DNA of 64,000 bases from Aquimarina mytili (GTDB taxonomy: Bacteria > Bacteroidota > Bacteroidia > Flavobacteriales > Flavobacteriaceae): positions 124,001 through 188,000 of the forward strand of contig NZ_JAERQJ010000005.1 in NCBI RefSeq assembly GCF_016735115.1, written 5' to 3'. Position 1 is the first letter of the stretch, and each line of letters starts with the position of its first letter. Under the pieces are notes generated by a model, which saw only the letters and a list, made by a program, of their open reading frames with translations, searched no databases and was not told the origin of the DNA. Made by a program: the position numbers and the translations under genes. Positions 18,179 to 28,900 of this stretch are shown here, one piece after another.

Positions 18179-19315
18179 ATGATCAATAAACGTCTTCTTA
18201 TAAAAAACCTGCTGGCTCATAATGACGAAAATAGTTTTTATGACAAGAAACGTAAGCTTAATATTGGCGAAAAAGAAGGAAAAGCCAAGTTCTTAAAACA
18301 TATCTGTGCACTAGCCAATTCTAATCCCGAAAACAATTCATATATCGTTATTGGTGTTGAAGATGAAGATAACCAAATTGTTGGTGTAGACTTTTTTGAT
18401 GATAGTAAAATCCAAAACTTAGTAAATGCATATCTGGATAATCCACCACTCGTAGCTTATGAGAATATCCCTTTTCCGCATTTGCCAAGTGATAAAGTAG
18501 TTGGCTTAGTTTCTATTCGCTCACAAGGAAACACGATGTGTTCGCTTCGCAAAAATATTTGGAAATATTATGGTGGCACTGTTTTTTTTAGAGATGGTAG
18601 TATGAGCATGCCCAAAGTATTTGATATCGAAATTAAAGATGTTAACTCAGATATTGTAAGTGCCATTGAAAGTCATGCGCAAAACAACATCGAACTCACC
18701 TTAGATGGCGTTTTTGATTTTATGAACTCCAGAAAAGATTATAACCCAAATTATAAAGTTTTTAAAGAGTATTTTGTAGTCTGTTGGGCCGCAAAAGAAA
18801 AAAGACAAAATGGAGAAACGTATTACTCCAGGGTAGATATTGAGCTGATTAATGAACACGTAAAGCTATTTTATTCAGAATTAGATGAAGTGAGTATTTC
18901 TTTAACCGATAATCAGTTTAAGATTATAGAATATGTGCAATTAGGTCTAAAGAATACGTATAAGTATTATCCCTTAGAAGAAGTAGTAATTACTTTTAAG
19001 GATAATGCCAGTTATGATATTGATAGCAAACTCTTGTTTCAACCTCCACAATTTGACCGTAAAACTTTATATCATTTGTATAATAGCAACAATGCATTGA
19101 TTGAAAAGCTAAAAAACAAGATTCCTCTATCCAAAAATGAAGAGAAAGATATACTTAATCTGCCGGCAACCTATTTGATATGTTATTTTAATGATTTTAG
19201 TGAAGCAAAAGAGAAGTTAGAAGAAGCCAAACCCTATTTAAAAACCTATAATGATACTGTCTATAGCTTGTATAAAGAAAGTATCAGAATTGTTAGAAAA
19301 GTTAGATATAGCTAG
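18179..19315 (+). CDS. AlbA_2 (Schlafen-like) domain protein
   Basis: This 378-residue protein has an N-terminal AlbA_2/divergent-AAA4 domain (about 15-150): a helix ending FLKHICALANS, then NNSYIVIGVEDEDNQIVGVDFF, matching the usual A-x-A-N-t-x-G-G...iiGV-x-d pattern, although the common GG is replaced by polar residues. The C-terminal 220 residues are not recognised. AlbA_2 proteins bind nucleic acid; some act as regulators and others occur in defence loci. No nuclease or helicase lies adjacent, so the role here is open. It stands as a single gene between an SDR and a phosphatase. Confidence 0.75.
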   Translation: MINKRLLIKNLLAHNDENSFYDKKRKLNIGEKEGKAKFLKHICALANSNPENNSYIVIGVEDEDNQIVGVDFFDDSKIQNLVNAYLDNPPLVAYENIPFPHLPSDKVVGLVSIRSQGNTMCSLRKNIWKYYGGTVFFRDGSMSMPKVFDIEIKDVNSDIVSAIESHAQNNIELTLDGVFDFMNSRKDYNPNYKVFKEYFVVCWAAKEKRQNGETYYSRVDIELINEHVKLFYSELDEVSISLTDNQFKIIEYVQLGLKNTYKYYPLEEVVITFKDNASYDIDSKLLFQPPQFDRKTLYHLYNSNNALIEKLKNKIPLSKNEEKDILNLPATYLICYFNDFSEAKEKLEEAKPYLKTYNDTVYSLYKESIRIVRKVRYS

Positions 19316-19374
19316 AAGTAATTATATATTTTGAAATGTAATTTTTAACCCAAAACGATCAACTCTTAACTGGT

Positions 19375-20103
19375 ATGAGCAGAACATTAGTCTTTGGAGA
19401 TATGCATGGTGCTTTAAAAGCATTAAAACAACTCATTAAAAAAGCAAGAATCACTAAGGATGATACACTTATTTTTCTTGGAGATTACGTTGATGGTTGG
19501 AGTGAAAGTGCACCATTAGTATCTTTCTTAATACAGCTCAAAACCACACATGATTGTGTTTTTATACGAGGTAATCATGATGCACTATGTTATACCTGGC
19601 TCATGCAAAAGACCTATAACCCAGAATGGATAAAGCATGGTGGACAAGCCACTATGGATTCATATGCTGCTCTATCACAAGAAGAAATTAATACTCATCT
19701 TCATTTTTATGAGAATCTTATCAATTATCATGTAGTTGAGCATAATCGTCTGTTTTTACATGCCGGGTTTTCAAACCTTCATGGCCCTCACAGAGAATAT
19801 TTTGATGAGACATTTTATTGGGATAGAACCCTTTGGGAAACAGCATTAGCAACCGATCCTAGGCTAGAAAAAACAGATCCGATTTATCCTGCACGATTAT
19901 TACTCTTTGATGAAATATATATAGGTCATACTCCTGTAACCAGAATTAATCAAACTACACCTGTACAAGCTACTTGTGTGTGGAATATTGATACCGGTGC
20001 TGCTTTTAAGGGTCCTCTAACTGCAATTGATATTGATACAAAAGAATATTGGCAAAGCGATCCCGTTCATCTATTGTACCCTAATGAAAATGGTAGAAAT
20101 TAG
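19375..20103 (+). CDS. Calcineurin-like metallophosphoesterase
   Basis: This 242-residue protein has the full metallophosphoesterase motif set: GDMHG (8-12), GDYVDGW (36-42), GNHD (66-69), a metal-binding histidine in LHAGF, and GHTP. The spacing fits the bacterial Ser/Thr phosphatase and diadenosine-tetraphosphatase (PrpA/ApaH-like) group. No signal peptide is seen. The substrate may be a phosphoprotein or a dinucleoside polyphosphate; the sequence does not separate these. Confidence 0.92.
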   Translation: MSRTLVFGDMHGALKALKQLIKKARITKDDTLIFLGDYVDGWSESAPLVSFLIQLKTTHDCVFIRGNHDALCYTWLMQKTYNPEWIKHGGQATMDSYAALSQEEINTHLHFYENLINYHVVEHNRLFLHAGFSNLHGPHREYFDETFYWDRTLWETALATDPRLEKTDPIYPARLLLFDEIYIGHTPVTRINQTTPVQATCVWNIDTGAAFKGPLTAIDIDTKEYWQSDPVHLLYPNENGRN

Positions 20104-20304
20104 TTTTTTTTACCCGCCAGATTGTCTCAAATTATTTTTTCTATATCTTAAAAAACAAAAAGAAACTGTAAATTTGTTAAAAACAAACTCATATTTACCT
20201 GATTAATAGGTTCTTAGGTTTTGTTTTGTGCCTCATCAACATTTATACACCTATTTTTAGATAATTCCCCTATCTATATCTTGCTATGTAAAGACTGCTA
20301 ACTC

Positions 20305-22170
20305 ATGCAACAATATTATAAACTTCTACTATTCTCCATTCTAATATTGGGCATGACTGGGTATGATATTAATGCACAAAATGATAACAAACAGCATAGA
20401 ATCGAGATCCCCATAAAGATCTACAAAACTACAAATGACACACTACTTATAGATCAGATAACAGAATCTGATCATCTATTTCTACCTTCTAGTTCGTTTT
20501 CAGAAAAAACCAAACCCACAGATACCTATTGGATAAAAATTGATTTTATAGAAGAGCTCGATGCTTTAAAAAAAGACTCATTGTGGTATCTCAACCTCAA
20601 TAAGTATAACTTTAGTTATGCCTCTATTTTTTATGTAGCAAACAACAGTATAGTAGAAAAACTTTTTGGATCCTTTAATGATCCAAAAACAACGAAGTCC
20701 ATTCTACATCCTTCTGGCATAGCCTTTAAGACCAACTCTTTAATTAAAAATCGGTTTTTGTACCTCAAAGTAAAACGTGTAAAATATTTTGAATCCGTTA
20801 GTTCATGGAAGGTGTATTATGTTTCTAAAGAAACACAAAACCTAAACAGTCAATTTTATTCTTGGGAAGACATTAAAACGTTAATTCCTAAATATTTGTT
20901 TACTGGTATTTGTCTAATCATGTTTATTCTAACATTTGCCTTTTATATCACTTCCAAAAAAATCGAGTTTTTGTTTTACTCGCTGTACGTAATTTGGTTA
21001 TTTGTTTATTTAAATGGAGATGTTCTTAGAACCAATAATTTGCTGTTTGGCGGGGATACCATTGTAAGTTATTGGCTTTTTCAAATTGCACAAGTATTCA
21101 TTAATCTATTCTATGTGCTTTTTGTGATGTATTATCTGGATACAAAAAGAGAATACCCCAAGCTATGGTATATCATAAATGTCATTATTTCAATACTCTC
21201 TGTAATTATTATATTGGATACCCTATTTTTTTATATTGAATACTTTACTGGACATCTTTTTATTATGAATGTTCAGCGTTTGGTAATGACACTTTTTGGT
21301 GTAGGCGGAATGTTTTATCTACTTTTTTATGCCAAAGACCGTTTGCCTTATTTTATTGTTACCGGATCATTTTTATATATGATCGGAGCTTGGTTTTTGT
21401 TTTTCTTCGGAAACACCACCTATATGATAATGGGATCAGCACTCGAAATCACAGTTTTTGCACTAGGATTAAGCTATAAAATCCAGCAAGAGCATATAGA
21501 AAAAATACACTATCAAAAAGAATCTTTTATAAACAATAATAAAGCTTTAAGGGCTCAAATAAATCCCCATTTTATTTTTAATTCTTTAAATTCAATTCAA
21601 AATTTAATTCTTTCAAATGATAAAGAATCAGCGGTCAAATACCTTAATAAATTTAGCCTCTTAATGCGAAACCTCTTAGAGAGTTCTATAGAAACCAGCG
21701 TTATTCTTTCAGAAGAAATAAAGCTTCTTAAAAAATATTTGGAGCTAGAATCTCTACGTTTTGATAACACTTTCAACTACACTATAGAGCTCGAAGAAAA
21801 CCTAAACCCTGATGCTATAGAAATACCAATGCTTATTGTACAACCCTTTATAGAAAATGCAATTCTGCATGGATTATTAAACAAAAATGGTACAGACAAA
21901 AACCTTGCTATTCGCTTCAAAACAAAACAAAATACAATCATTTGCGAAGTAGAAGATAATGGTGTAGGAAGAAGTAATTCTTCAGAGATAAATTCTATTC
22001 TCAAAAAAACTAACAAATCCAGGGGTGTTGAAGTAACTAAAAAAAGGTTACAACTGCTGGATCCATCTAAAAACGAAAATAATATAGAATTTATTGATAA
22101 AACAGACCATACTGGCCAACCCTTAGGTACTAAAGTTATTATTAAAATACCAACTGAATATAGTTTTTAA
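20305..22170 (+). CDS. LytS-type sensor histidine kinase with 7TMR-DISM sensor
   Basis: This 621-residue protein has a signal peptide (1-24), an exported 7TMR-DISMED2-like beta domain (about 30-180), seven transmembrane helices (about 197-400), and a His_kinase domain with H422 in the NPHFIFNSLN motif. An HATPase domain follows (IPMLIVQPFIENAILHGL; DNGVGRS). The response regulator starts 2 bp after its stop, so the pair is cotranscribed. The exported domain probably binds a carbohydrate or envelope-derived ligand; the actual signal is unknown. Confidence 0.93.
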   Translation: MQQYYKLLLFSILILGMTGYDINAQNDNKQHRIEIPIKIYKTTNDTLLIDQITESDHLFLPSSSFSEKTKPTDTYWIKIDFIEELDALKKDSLWYLNLNKYNFSYASIFYVANNSIVEKLFGSFNDPKTTKSILHPSGIAFKTNSLIKNRFLYLKVKRVKYFESVSSWKVYYVSKETQNLNSQFYSWEDIKTLIPKYLFTGICLIMFILTFAFYITSKKIEFLFYSLYVIWLFVYLNGDVLRTNNLLFGGDTIVSYWLFQIAQVFINLFYVLFVMYYLDTKREYPKLWYIINVIISILSVIIILDTLFFYIEYFTGHLFIMNVQRLVMTLFGVGGMFYLLFYAKDRLPYFIVTGSFLYMIGAWFLFFFGNTTYMIMGSALEITVFALGLSYKIQQEHIEKIHYQKESFINNNKALRAQINPHFIFNSLNSIQNLILSNDKESAVKYLNKFSLLMRNLLESSIETSVILSEEIKLLKKYLELESLRFDNTFNYTIELEENLNPDAIEIPMLIVQPFIENAILHGLLNKNGTDKNLAIRFKTKQNTIICEVEDNGVGRSNSSEINSILKKTNKSRGVEVTKKRLQLLDPSKNENNIEFIDKTDHTGQPLGTKVIIKIPTEYSF

Positions 22171-22171
22171 T

Positions 22172-22924
22172 ATGAGTATTACAGCAATCATAGTTGACGA
22201 CGAAAAACACTGTAGAGAAACGCTACAAAATTTACTTCACGTATACTGTAAAGAAACAACCATTCTCGAAATGGCAAATTCTGTTGATGATGCTAAACAT
22301 AAGATTTTACAACATAAACCCGATGTAGTGTTTCTTGATATCGAATTAGGATCAGGAAGTGGTTTTGATATTTTAACACAAATCCCCACTATTCATTTTG
22401 AAGTCATTTTTACAACGGCATTCGAACAATATGCAATAAAAGCTGTGAAGTTTAGCTCTTTGGACTATTTGCTAAAACCCATTGACCCGGAAGAACTAAA
22501 AAATGCAGTCAAAAAGGCCCAGCAAAAAAAAGATCAATCTATCTATAAAAAGCAATTAGAAACTTTAATTCATAATCTAAAGCAACAACCAAAACTTCAT
22601 AAAATATGCTTGTCCACCGCAGATGGGTTTGAATTTGTTGACATCGAAGATATTTTGTATTGCAAAGCCAATGGATCGTATACCTCGTTCATTCTAAAAA
22701 ATAAGATCTCTTTGTTGGTTAGTAAGCATCTAAAAGAATATGAAAATTTATTACAAGAACAACGCTTTATGAGAACTCATAACAGTTATCTCGTAAATTT
22801 AAAAGAAGTCAAAAAATTTGTAAAATCTGATGGTGGTTATATCATCATGAATAACAATGATACCATTGGAGTCTCAAAAAACAAAAGAGATCAATTTTTA
22901 GATGCTATGAATATGCTATACTAG
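22172..22924 (+). CDS. LytTR-family response regulator
   Basis: This 250-residue protein has a receiver domain (1-125) with acidic pocket D9-D10, phosphoacceptor D56 in VVFLDIELG, and K102 in LLKPID. A LytTR DNA-binding domain follows (about 148-250; FMRTHNSYLVNL). It works with the LytS-type kinase directly upstream. Targets are not visible. The SPFH gene 133 bp downstream is a candidate by position only. Confidence 0.95.
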   Translation: MSITAIIVDDEKHCRETLQNLLHVYCKETTILEMANSVDDAKHKILQHKPDVVFLDIELGSGSGFDILTQIPTIHFEVIFTTAFEQYAIKAVKFSSLDYLLKPIDPEELKNAVKKAQQKKDQSIYKKQLETLIHNLKQQPKLHKICLSTADGFEFVDIEDILYCKANGSYTSFILKNKISLLVSKHLKEYENLLQEQRFMRTHNSYLVNLKEVKKFVKSDGGYIIMNNNDTIGVSKNKRDQFLDAMNMLY

Positions 22925-23057
22925 ATCACCTCTTAAAAAAACCTCTGATTAAAAGTGGTTTCGTTGAAAAACTATTATTTTTTAGAATACTAAAATTAAT
23001 TTTTCATAAACCTATCAATTTTGTAGCTTTAAGACTCAAATATATAAATACGCTAGA

Positions 23058-24194
23058 ATGGGAATTTTTGATCAAATAAAAAACAAACTCAGTCATGAGT
23101 TTATTGATATAGTAGAATGGTTAGATTATACAGATGACACCATTGTACATCGATTTGAACGTTATCAAAATGAAATAAAAAATGGTGCTCAACTTATTGT
23201 TCGTGAGGGGCAAACTGCAGTATTCATTAATGAAGGACAACTTGCAGATGTTTTTGCACCAGGGACATATACTTTAAATACGCAGAATTTACCCATTTTA
23301 GCCACATTAAAAGGTTGGAAATACGGTTTTAACAGCCCATTTAAAGCCGAAGTCTATTTTGTAAACACTCATTTATTTACCGATGAAAAATGGGGTACTA
23401 AAAACCCTATTACTTTAAATGATGATCGCTTTGGTTTGGTTGAAATTAGAGCATTTGGAACGTATGCTTTTAAGATTAATGATGCAGGTAAATTTATTAT
23501 CGATGTTGTAGGGACAGATGCTAATTTTACGAACTTTGAAATCAATGAACACCTTAAAAGTTTAATTTCTACACGATTTACAGATACTATAGGCGAAGCC
23601 AATCTTCCTATAGAATTATATGCTGCCAATACAACCGAATTATCTGAAACTTGTCAGGAAGTAATGCAACCTGAATTTAATTCTGTAGGTATTTCTTTGG
23701 AAAAATTCTTTATAGAAAATGTTTCTATGCCAGAAGAATTGAAAAAAGAAATTTTTGAGTATAGCAGAATAGATAAGCTGGACTTAGATAAATTAACCAA
23801 ATTTAAAACCGCCAAAGCTATTGAAGCCGCAGCCGCTAATGAAGGTGGTACTGCTGGAGCAGGAATGGGAATGGGAATGGGGTTTGTACTTGCACAACAA
23901 ATGGGTGGTATGATGAATCCTATGGCTGGACAACAAGCCATTCAACCTCAGCATACTTCACCAGTTGCTCCACCACCAATGCCAGTACAAGTTCAATACT
24001 TTTATGCCAGTAATGGTCAACAAGCCGGACCCGTATCTTTTGATCAACTAAAAGCGTTATTTGCCAACAGAACCATTAATAAAGATTCATTAATTTGGAA
24101 ACAAGGAATGGCAAATTGGACAGCATTAAAAGACATTGAAGAACTGAAATCATTTTTAGGTGGAAATACACCTCCTCCATTACCTGGAGTATAA
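23058..24194 (+). CDS. SPFH-domain protein with C-terminal GYF_2 domain
   Basis: This 378-residue protein carries an SPFH/band-7 domain of the virion-core-like (YdjI) type (about 20-260; QTAVFINEGQLADVFAPGTY), a Gly/Met/Gln-rich linker (about 265-315) and a GYF_2 domain (about 316-365: YFYASNGQQAGPVSFDQLK...WKQGMANW), ending in a Pro-rich tail. No membrane helix is apparent. SPFH proteins assemble into membrane-associated scaffolds, and GYF_2 domains bind proline-rich partners. The zinc-ribbon membrane protein 80 bp downstream is the probable partner. Confidence 0.9.
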   Translation: MGIFDQIKNKLSHEFIDIVEWLDYTDDTIVHRFERYQNEIKNGAQLIVREGQTAVFINEGQLADVFAPGTYTLNTQNLPILATLKGWKYGFNSPFKAEVYFVNTHLFTDEKWGTKNPITLNDDRFGLVEIRAFGTYAFKINDAGKFIIDVVGTDANFTNFEINEHLKSLISTRFTDTIGEANLPIELYAANTTELSETCQEVMQPEFNSVGISLEKFFIENVSMPEELKKEIFEYSRIDKLDLDKLTKFKTAKAIEAAAANEGGTAGAGMGMGMGFVLAQQMGGMMNPMAGQQAIQPQHTSPVAPPPMPVQVQYFYASNGQQAGPVSFDQLKALFANRTINKDSLIWKQGMANWTALKDIEELKSFLGGNTPPPLPGV

Positions 24195-24274
24195 ATTTGT
24201 TTCGTTTATATTCACTAGATTTTCGGTGTTAGTATCTCTTGAACAGTACACTAAGCCGAAAATGATATTCATCT

Positions 24275-25375
24275 ATGGAAGAAGAAAGAAAAGCAGTTTC
24301 AGAACAAAAGAAATCCTGTATTAATTGTGGTGCAGAATTAAAATATAAACCCGGTACTACAGAAATCACTTGCGAGTATTGTGGGCATCAAGAAACAATT
24401 GCCAAAGATGAAAGTGGTTTTAAAGAATTAGAACTTTTGCCTTATCTTGAAGAGATGGGTTCTCAATCCCACTCTGAAGAGATCATGATGTTGCATTGTA
24501 AAAATTGCGGTGCTAATCAACATATTGAAGAAAACTATAAATCCTTGCATTGTGTTTATTGTACAATGCCCTTGATTATTGAAGATGCCTATAAAGAAGA
24601 TTGGATATTACCAGGAGCTGTTCTACCGTTTCAATTTGATCAAAAAAAATCACATCAAATCTTTACTGCATGGGTAAAAGGATTATGGTTTGCTCCTAAT
24701 AATTTAAAAAAAGCGGCTTTAGATCCTCAAAACACCAAAGGGTTATACTTACCTTATTGGACTTTTGACGCCCAACTCTACGCTTCGTATACCGGGCAAC
24801 GAGGTGACTATTATTATGTAAGTGTTCCATACACCACTACAGTAAATGGTAAAACCGTGCAAAGAACACGACAAGAACGTAGAACAAGATGGACCAATGT
24901 AAGCGGAAATATAAGTGGTTTTGTTGATGATACGTTGATCAAAGCTTCGCATCAAAGAAAAAACCCTATCCCCTCAAAAATATCGAATTGGAAACTTGAT
25001 GCTCTCGAACCATTTAATACCAATTTTTTATCTGGATTTGTAACCGAAAAATATACTATTCCTTTAAAAGATGGTCATTTATCATCTACAAAAGAGGCTG
25101 AAAAAATTGCCACCTCCTGGGCACGGCGTGATATTGGTGGAGACACTCAAAGGGTTAGTGGAATTGATATGAATCTAAGCGAACAAACGTTTAAGCACAT
25201 TTTATTACCTGTATATATTAGTGCCTATACTTATTCTGGAAAAAAATATAATTTTTTTATTAATGGTCAAACCGGAACCATCTCTGGTAAAAGACCTTAT
25301 TCTTTCTGGAAGATATTCTTTTTAGTACTATTTATACTTATTCTAATAGCAATAGCGATAATGTTATCAGAATAA
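24275..25375 (+). CDS. Double zinc-ribbon protein with C-terminal membrane helix
   Basis: This 366-residue protein has two TFIIB-type zinc ribbons, with cysteines C15/C18/C33/C36 and C75/C78/C93/C96. A central region follows that relatives share (YLPYWTFDAQLYASYTGQRG), with a basic TRQERRTRW segment, and then a single C-terminal membrane helix (about 345-364). Database entries for such proteins often read helicase-like, but no helicase motif is present here. It is probably cotranscribed with the SPFH-GYF gene and anchored in the inner membrane. Function unknown. Confidence 0.8.
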   Translation: MEEERKAVSEQKKSCINCGAELKYKPGTTEITCEYCGHQETIAKDESGFKELELLPYLEEMGSQSHSEEIMMLHCKNCGANQHIEENYKSLHCVYCTMPLIIEDAYKEDWILPGAVLPFQFDQKKSHQIFTAWVKGLWFAPNNLKKAALDPQNTKGLYLPYWTFDAQLYASYTGQRGDYYYVSVPYTTTVNGKTVQRTRQERRTRWTNVSGNISGFVDDTLIKASHQRKNPIPSKISNWKLDALEPFNTNFLSGFVTEKYTIPLKDGHLSSTKEAEKIATSWARRDIGGDTQRVSGIDMNLSEQTFKHILLPVYISAYTYSGKKYNFFINGQTGTISGKRPYSFWKIFFLVLFILILIAIAIMLSE

Positions 25376-25392
25376 TCGAGGCAATTTGTATC

Positions 25393-25914
25393 TTATTTTG
25401 GAAAGTTAAAACGAACTATTTCGTATATCTTCTCTTTACCTGTACTAGAGCATACATTTTGTTGAACTACCAGAGTAACTTTTTTTGTAGGATTAAAATG
25501 TTTCTGAAGCGCTTCAGTATCAACATAACTTTTTTCGAATACAAAAGTCATTTCCTGGCCTTCAGAAAACAAATTAGTGACTCCGGATCCAAATTTATTA
25601 ATCTTATCCACCTTGATTTTTATAGCCGCCTTAAATGGTTTTTCGCATACTATTTTAGTCGTAAAGAATTCTATTACAGATCCACTAAAATATACTTTCT
25701 TAGATTCTGAACTATTATATTCCTCAGCATGCATATTCGTAATTTCATTATCCCAGGGATCTCCTAAACCTGGTATTTCAATTTTTGGTTTTCCCTCTTC
25801 AGTATTTTCAACCTTATCTTTCTCAGTGTTAAGGCTCGTATTTTCTTGCGCAACGCTATTTGTTTTACAAGAAAACGAAGCGATAAGGATTAAAATATAT
25901 AAGAATTTGTACAT
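25393..25914 (-). CDS. Lipoprotein of unknown function
   Basis: This 173-residue protein has a lipoprotein signal (hydrophobic residues 3-14, lipobox ASFSC with Cys16), a Glu/Lys-rich linker, and a beta-rich domain. It converges with the zinc-ribbon gene with a 17-bp gap. The family is not recognised. Confidence 0.7.
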   Translation of the reverse strand: MYKFLYILILIASFSCKTNSVAQENTSLNTEKDKVENTEEGKPKIEIPGLGDPWDNEITNMHAEEYNSSESKKVYFSGSVIEFFTTKIVCEKPFKAAIKIKVDKINKFGSGVTNLFSEGQEMTFVFEKSYVDTEALQKHFNPTKKVTLVVQQNVCSSTGKEKIYEIVRFNFPK

Positions 25915-25928
25915 CCTATAAAAATAAA

Positions 25929-25958
25929 AAAAGGGAGTCGATATATCAACCCCCTTTT
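25929..25958 (-). terminator. Intrinsic terminator after the large T9SS protein
   Basis: A 10-bp stem with one mismatch (AAAAGGGAGT at 25929-25938, ACCCCCTTTT at 25949-25958) closes a 10-nt loop. On the minus strand it is followed by a T-rich run. It lies between the 1236-residue protein gene and the lipoprotein gene, so these are probably separate transcripts. Confidence 0.65.
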
Positions 25959-25994
25959 TCTTAAAATATCAAAATTTCTTTTATTTATATACCT

Positions 25995-28900
25995 CTATTT
26001 CTTAAGTAATTTAAAAGTCAATTCTTCTCCTGATGCTTTTGATATTTTTACAAAATAGAATCCACTATTAAATCTAGAAGCATCCCATTCAAAATTTGAG
26101 CTCAGATTATTTCTTTGATATATCATATTACCAGTAATATTATAGACTGCAATAGATACTTTCTCTTGTGATTTAAAGTTATTTAAATTAAAAGTGAAAC
26201 GATCTGAAGATGGATTAGGAGACACAACAGCAGTGTTACTTACATCTAATGTTGCTAATGTAGCAGGCTCAGATCCTGCAGTTTCGTTATCTCCTCCAGA
26301 TATTGTTCCATATAGGTTAAATACTTGATCAACAGGTCGATCAGAAAAAATAGAACCAGTTGGTGTCCAATCAACAGCTCCTACACCAAATAGGTCAAAC
26401 TCATCTCTAAATAAAGACTCCTGACCAAATGCAGCATTTTGAGAAGACCAAAACCATTGGGTTGCACCTGGGTTAAATGTTAAATTCACATAAACAGATA
26501 TCCAGTAATTTCCACTTTCTAATATTAAAGGTTCTGGAAGCGCTAGATTTAGGTTTGTGTCGTTTGGATCAGATAGTGGAGCAATCTGCCCGCTATTATA
26601 AATCTCTTCTCCAGGAACTCCTGCATTATTTTCATAAACAACTACCGTTGCATTGGTAAGCGCTGGAGAATTATTAACCGCACCAAAAGCCAACACTCTC
26701 TCAATGGTCCATGTATCTCCCTCTGGGATGCTAAAATCATCTGCTGTGTTTAGTAAAGCACCAAAATCTGGGAAAAATTGAGATATAGAAGAACCTGCTC
26801 CTCCACCTTCTTGATTATAAATAGGAAGTTCAGAAACTGTAATTGTAAATCCTTCTGCTACTTCTTCATTACCAGAGGAAGCAAGAAGCACTATAGTAGC
26901 CTTATCTCCAATTTCTGCATTTTGTCCTGTAAACTCTATACTTAATGTATTGCCCTCTAGAGTAGCTGTAACCAGATCTGAATTAGTATTCTGTAATTCT
27001 ACATTTATTGCGCCTCCGTTTGAATTAACAAATAAGCCATCTACATTTACCTCAAAACTTTCAAGTGAATTAATATCCGCTGTTACATCGTCTAACAAAT
27101 ACGCAACGCTTAAAGAAGACTCGGGTAATTGATTAAATATTGGGAATCTTGCACTAAACAAACCGTTACCATGAGCGGCTGCAGCAATAAAACCATCCTT
27201 ACGAGTTGCAACTTCAGGAATCACATTATTACCGATAACAATGTTTTCTTTTCTCCAAACCGTATTACTACCATTTAATCTACTTGTAGAATACAATCCT
27301 GTACTTGTTCCGGCGAATACTCTCTGTACTCTTGCTCCTAAGAACCCTTGGCTACCTCCTAAAAATGCGGTACTTCTTACAGATGGGCCATCTCCTGTTC
27401 CGTCTCGGTTTTGCTCAAGATTACCACTGATATCGGTCCATGTTTCTCCTCCGTTTTCTGTAAGAAATAAACTTGGGATATTGTAGTTAGAATATGTAAC
27501 AATTACTCGATCAGAATTTGACGGGTCTACATTTATATCAGTTACAAAACCAGATGGCAACCCTTTTCCTGTTGTTAAATCTACGGCTACCTGACCATCT
27601 ACATTGGCATTATCCATTCTAAAAACGGTTCCGTTACTTGTTCCATAATACAATCTATTCGCAATAGGATATTTTGAAACGTCTAATGAAGAAATTGAAA
27701 AATCTCTTTGATTTGGGTCTGGGTTACCTGGAATCTCACTATTTTCTAAATTAACCCAATTTACTGTAGCATTAGAATTGTTGAATAAGGGAACCTCATC
27801 AAGATTATTATTTCTCCATATTCTTCTTCCTGCAGGAAGATACATGATATTATCATTATTAGGATCTAATACAAAAGGTGCAATAAATGCGAATCCTGAT
27901 GCACCGGCAGGAGTAATTCTTGTAAATGCCTGCTCTACACCAGCTTCATCATAATTGAATCTAAAAATACTACCGAGCTGAGAAGATACATACCTTGTTC
28001 TTCCACCATCAGAAATAGCACTATATGATCCATCACCTCCAAAAAGATCTACCCATGGCTCAACACCATCAGTAGAATTTGTATACCAGGTACTATTATC
28101 CTGGAAACCCGCTGCTAAGTCATCACTATTTGCTTCAGGATCAAACGACACATGATATGGCTGAGTCGTTAAATACCCATTGCTTAAAGAAGTCCAATCT
28201 ACTGGTTCTCCTCCACTCAAGCTGGTTGTAATATCTTCTGTAACAGAAACTCCTCCATCATGACCAGATAACACCTTGTTAGGATTTGACGGATAAAATA
28301 CTAATGCATGCTGATCAGGATGTTGATCAGTGTATAAACCAAAGCTATTACCATTAGCAGAAGTATATCCTCCAATCCAACTCTCAGGGCCTACTGGTGT
28401 AGTAAAGCCATCCATTGATCTATATAAATTAGTTCCTCCTATGAAAACCATATTAGAATCTGCCGGGCTTACTTTTACTAGCATATCATACCCGCCTTGA
28501 ATATTGTAAACTCCTCCTCTTGATCCAAAATTAACTGGAAGGTTTACAGTAAGATCGGTCCATTTTTCTTCTGCCGCAGCATCATATTTGAATAAAAATG
28601 ACTGTGGTGTATTATTACCCCTATTAGCCATAAAGAAATATACAATATTTCCATTAGAAGGATCAGATCCCATAACAGTTCTAAGAAACTGCGCTGGTAT
28701 AAAATCAGGGTTTATCTTTGTCCAAGTATCCCCGTCAGAAGAGGTAAATATACCATTATTCACTTCACTATTATCATCCATTGTTGCATAGATCTGCCCT
28801 GTTGCAGTGATATGAACTTCTGCAAGAGTACTCGTACCCCCCTCTAACACTTGTGTAAAAGTACGTCCGCCATCTTGTGATCGCTGTATACCCGTGTAAG

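Noticed and set aside
20173..20187. TTTGTT-AAA-AACAAA palindrome before the LytS-type gene as a regulator site
   Set aside because: In an A/T-rich gap a 6-bp A/T-biased palindrome is expected by chance, and no second copy was seen.
22939..22961. Terminator after the LytTR gene
   Set aside because: The stem is interrupted by a mismatch and no T tract follows.
24275..25375. Helicase (primosomal N'-like) assignment for the zinc-ribbon protein
   Set aside because: No Walker A or helicase motif is present. The likeness is limited to cysteine ribbons.
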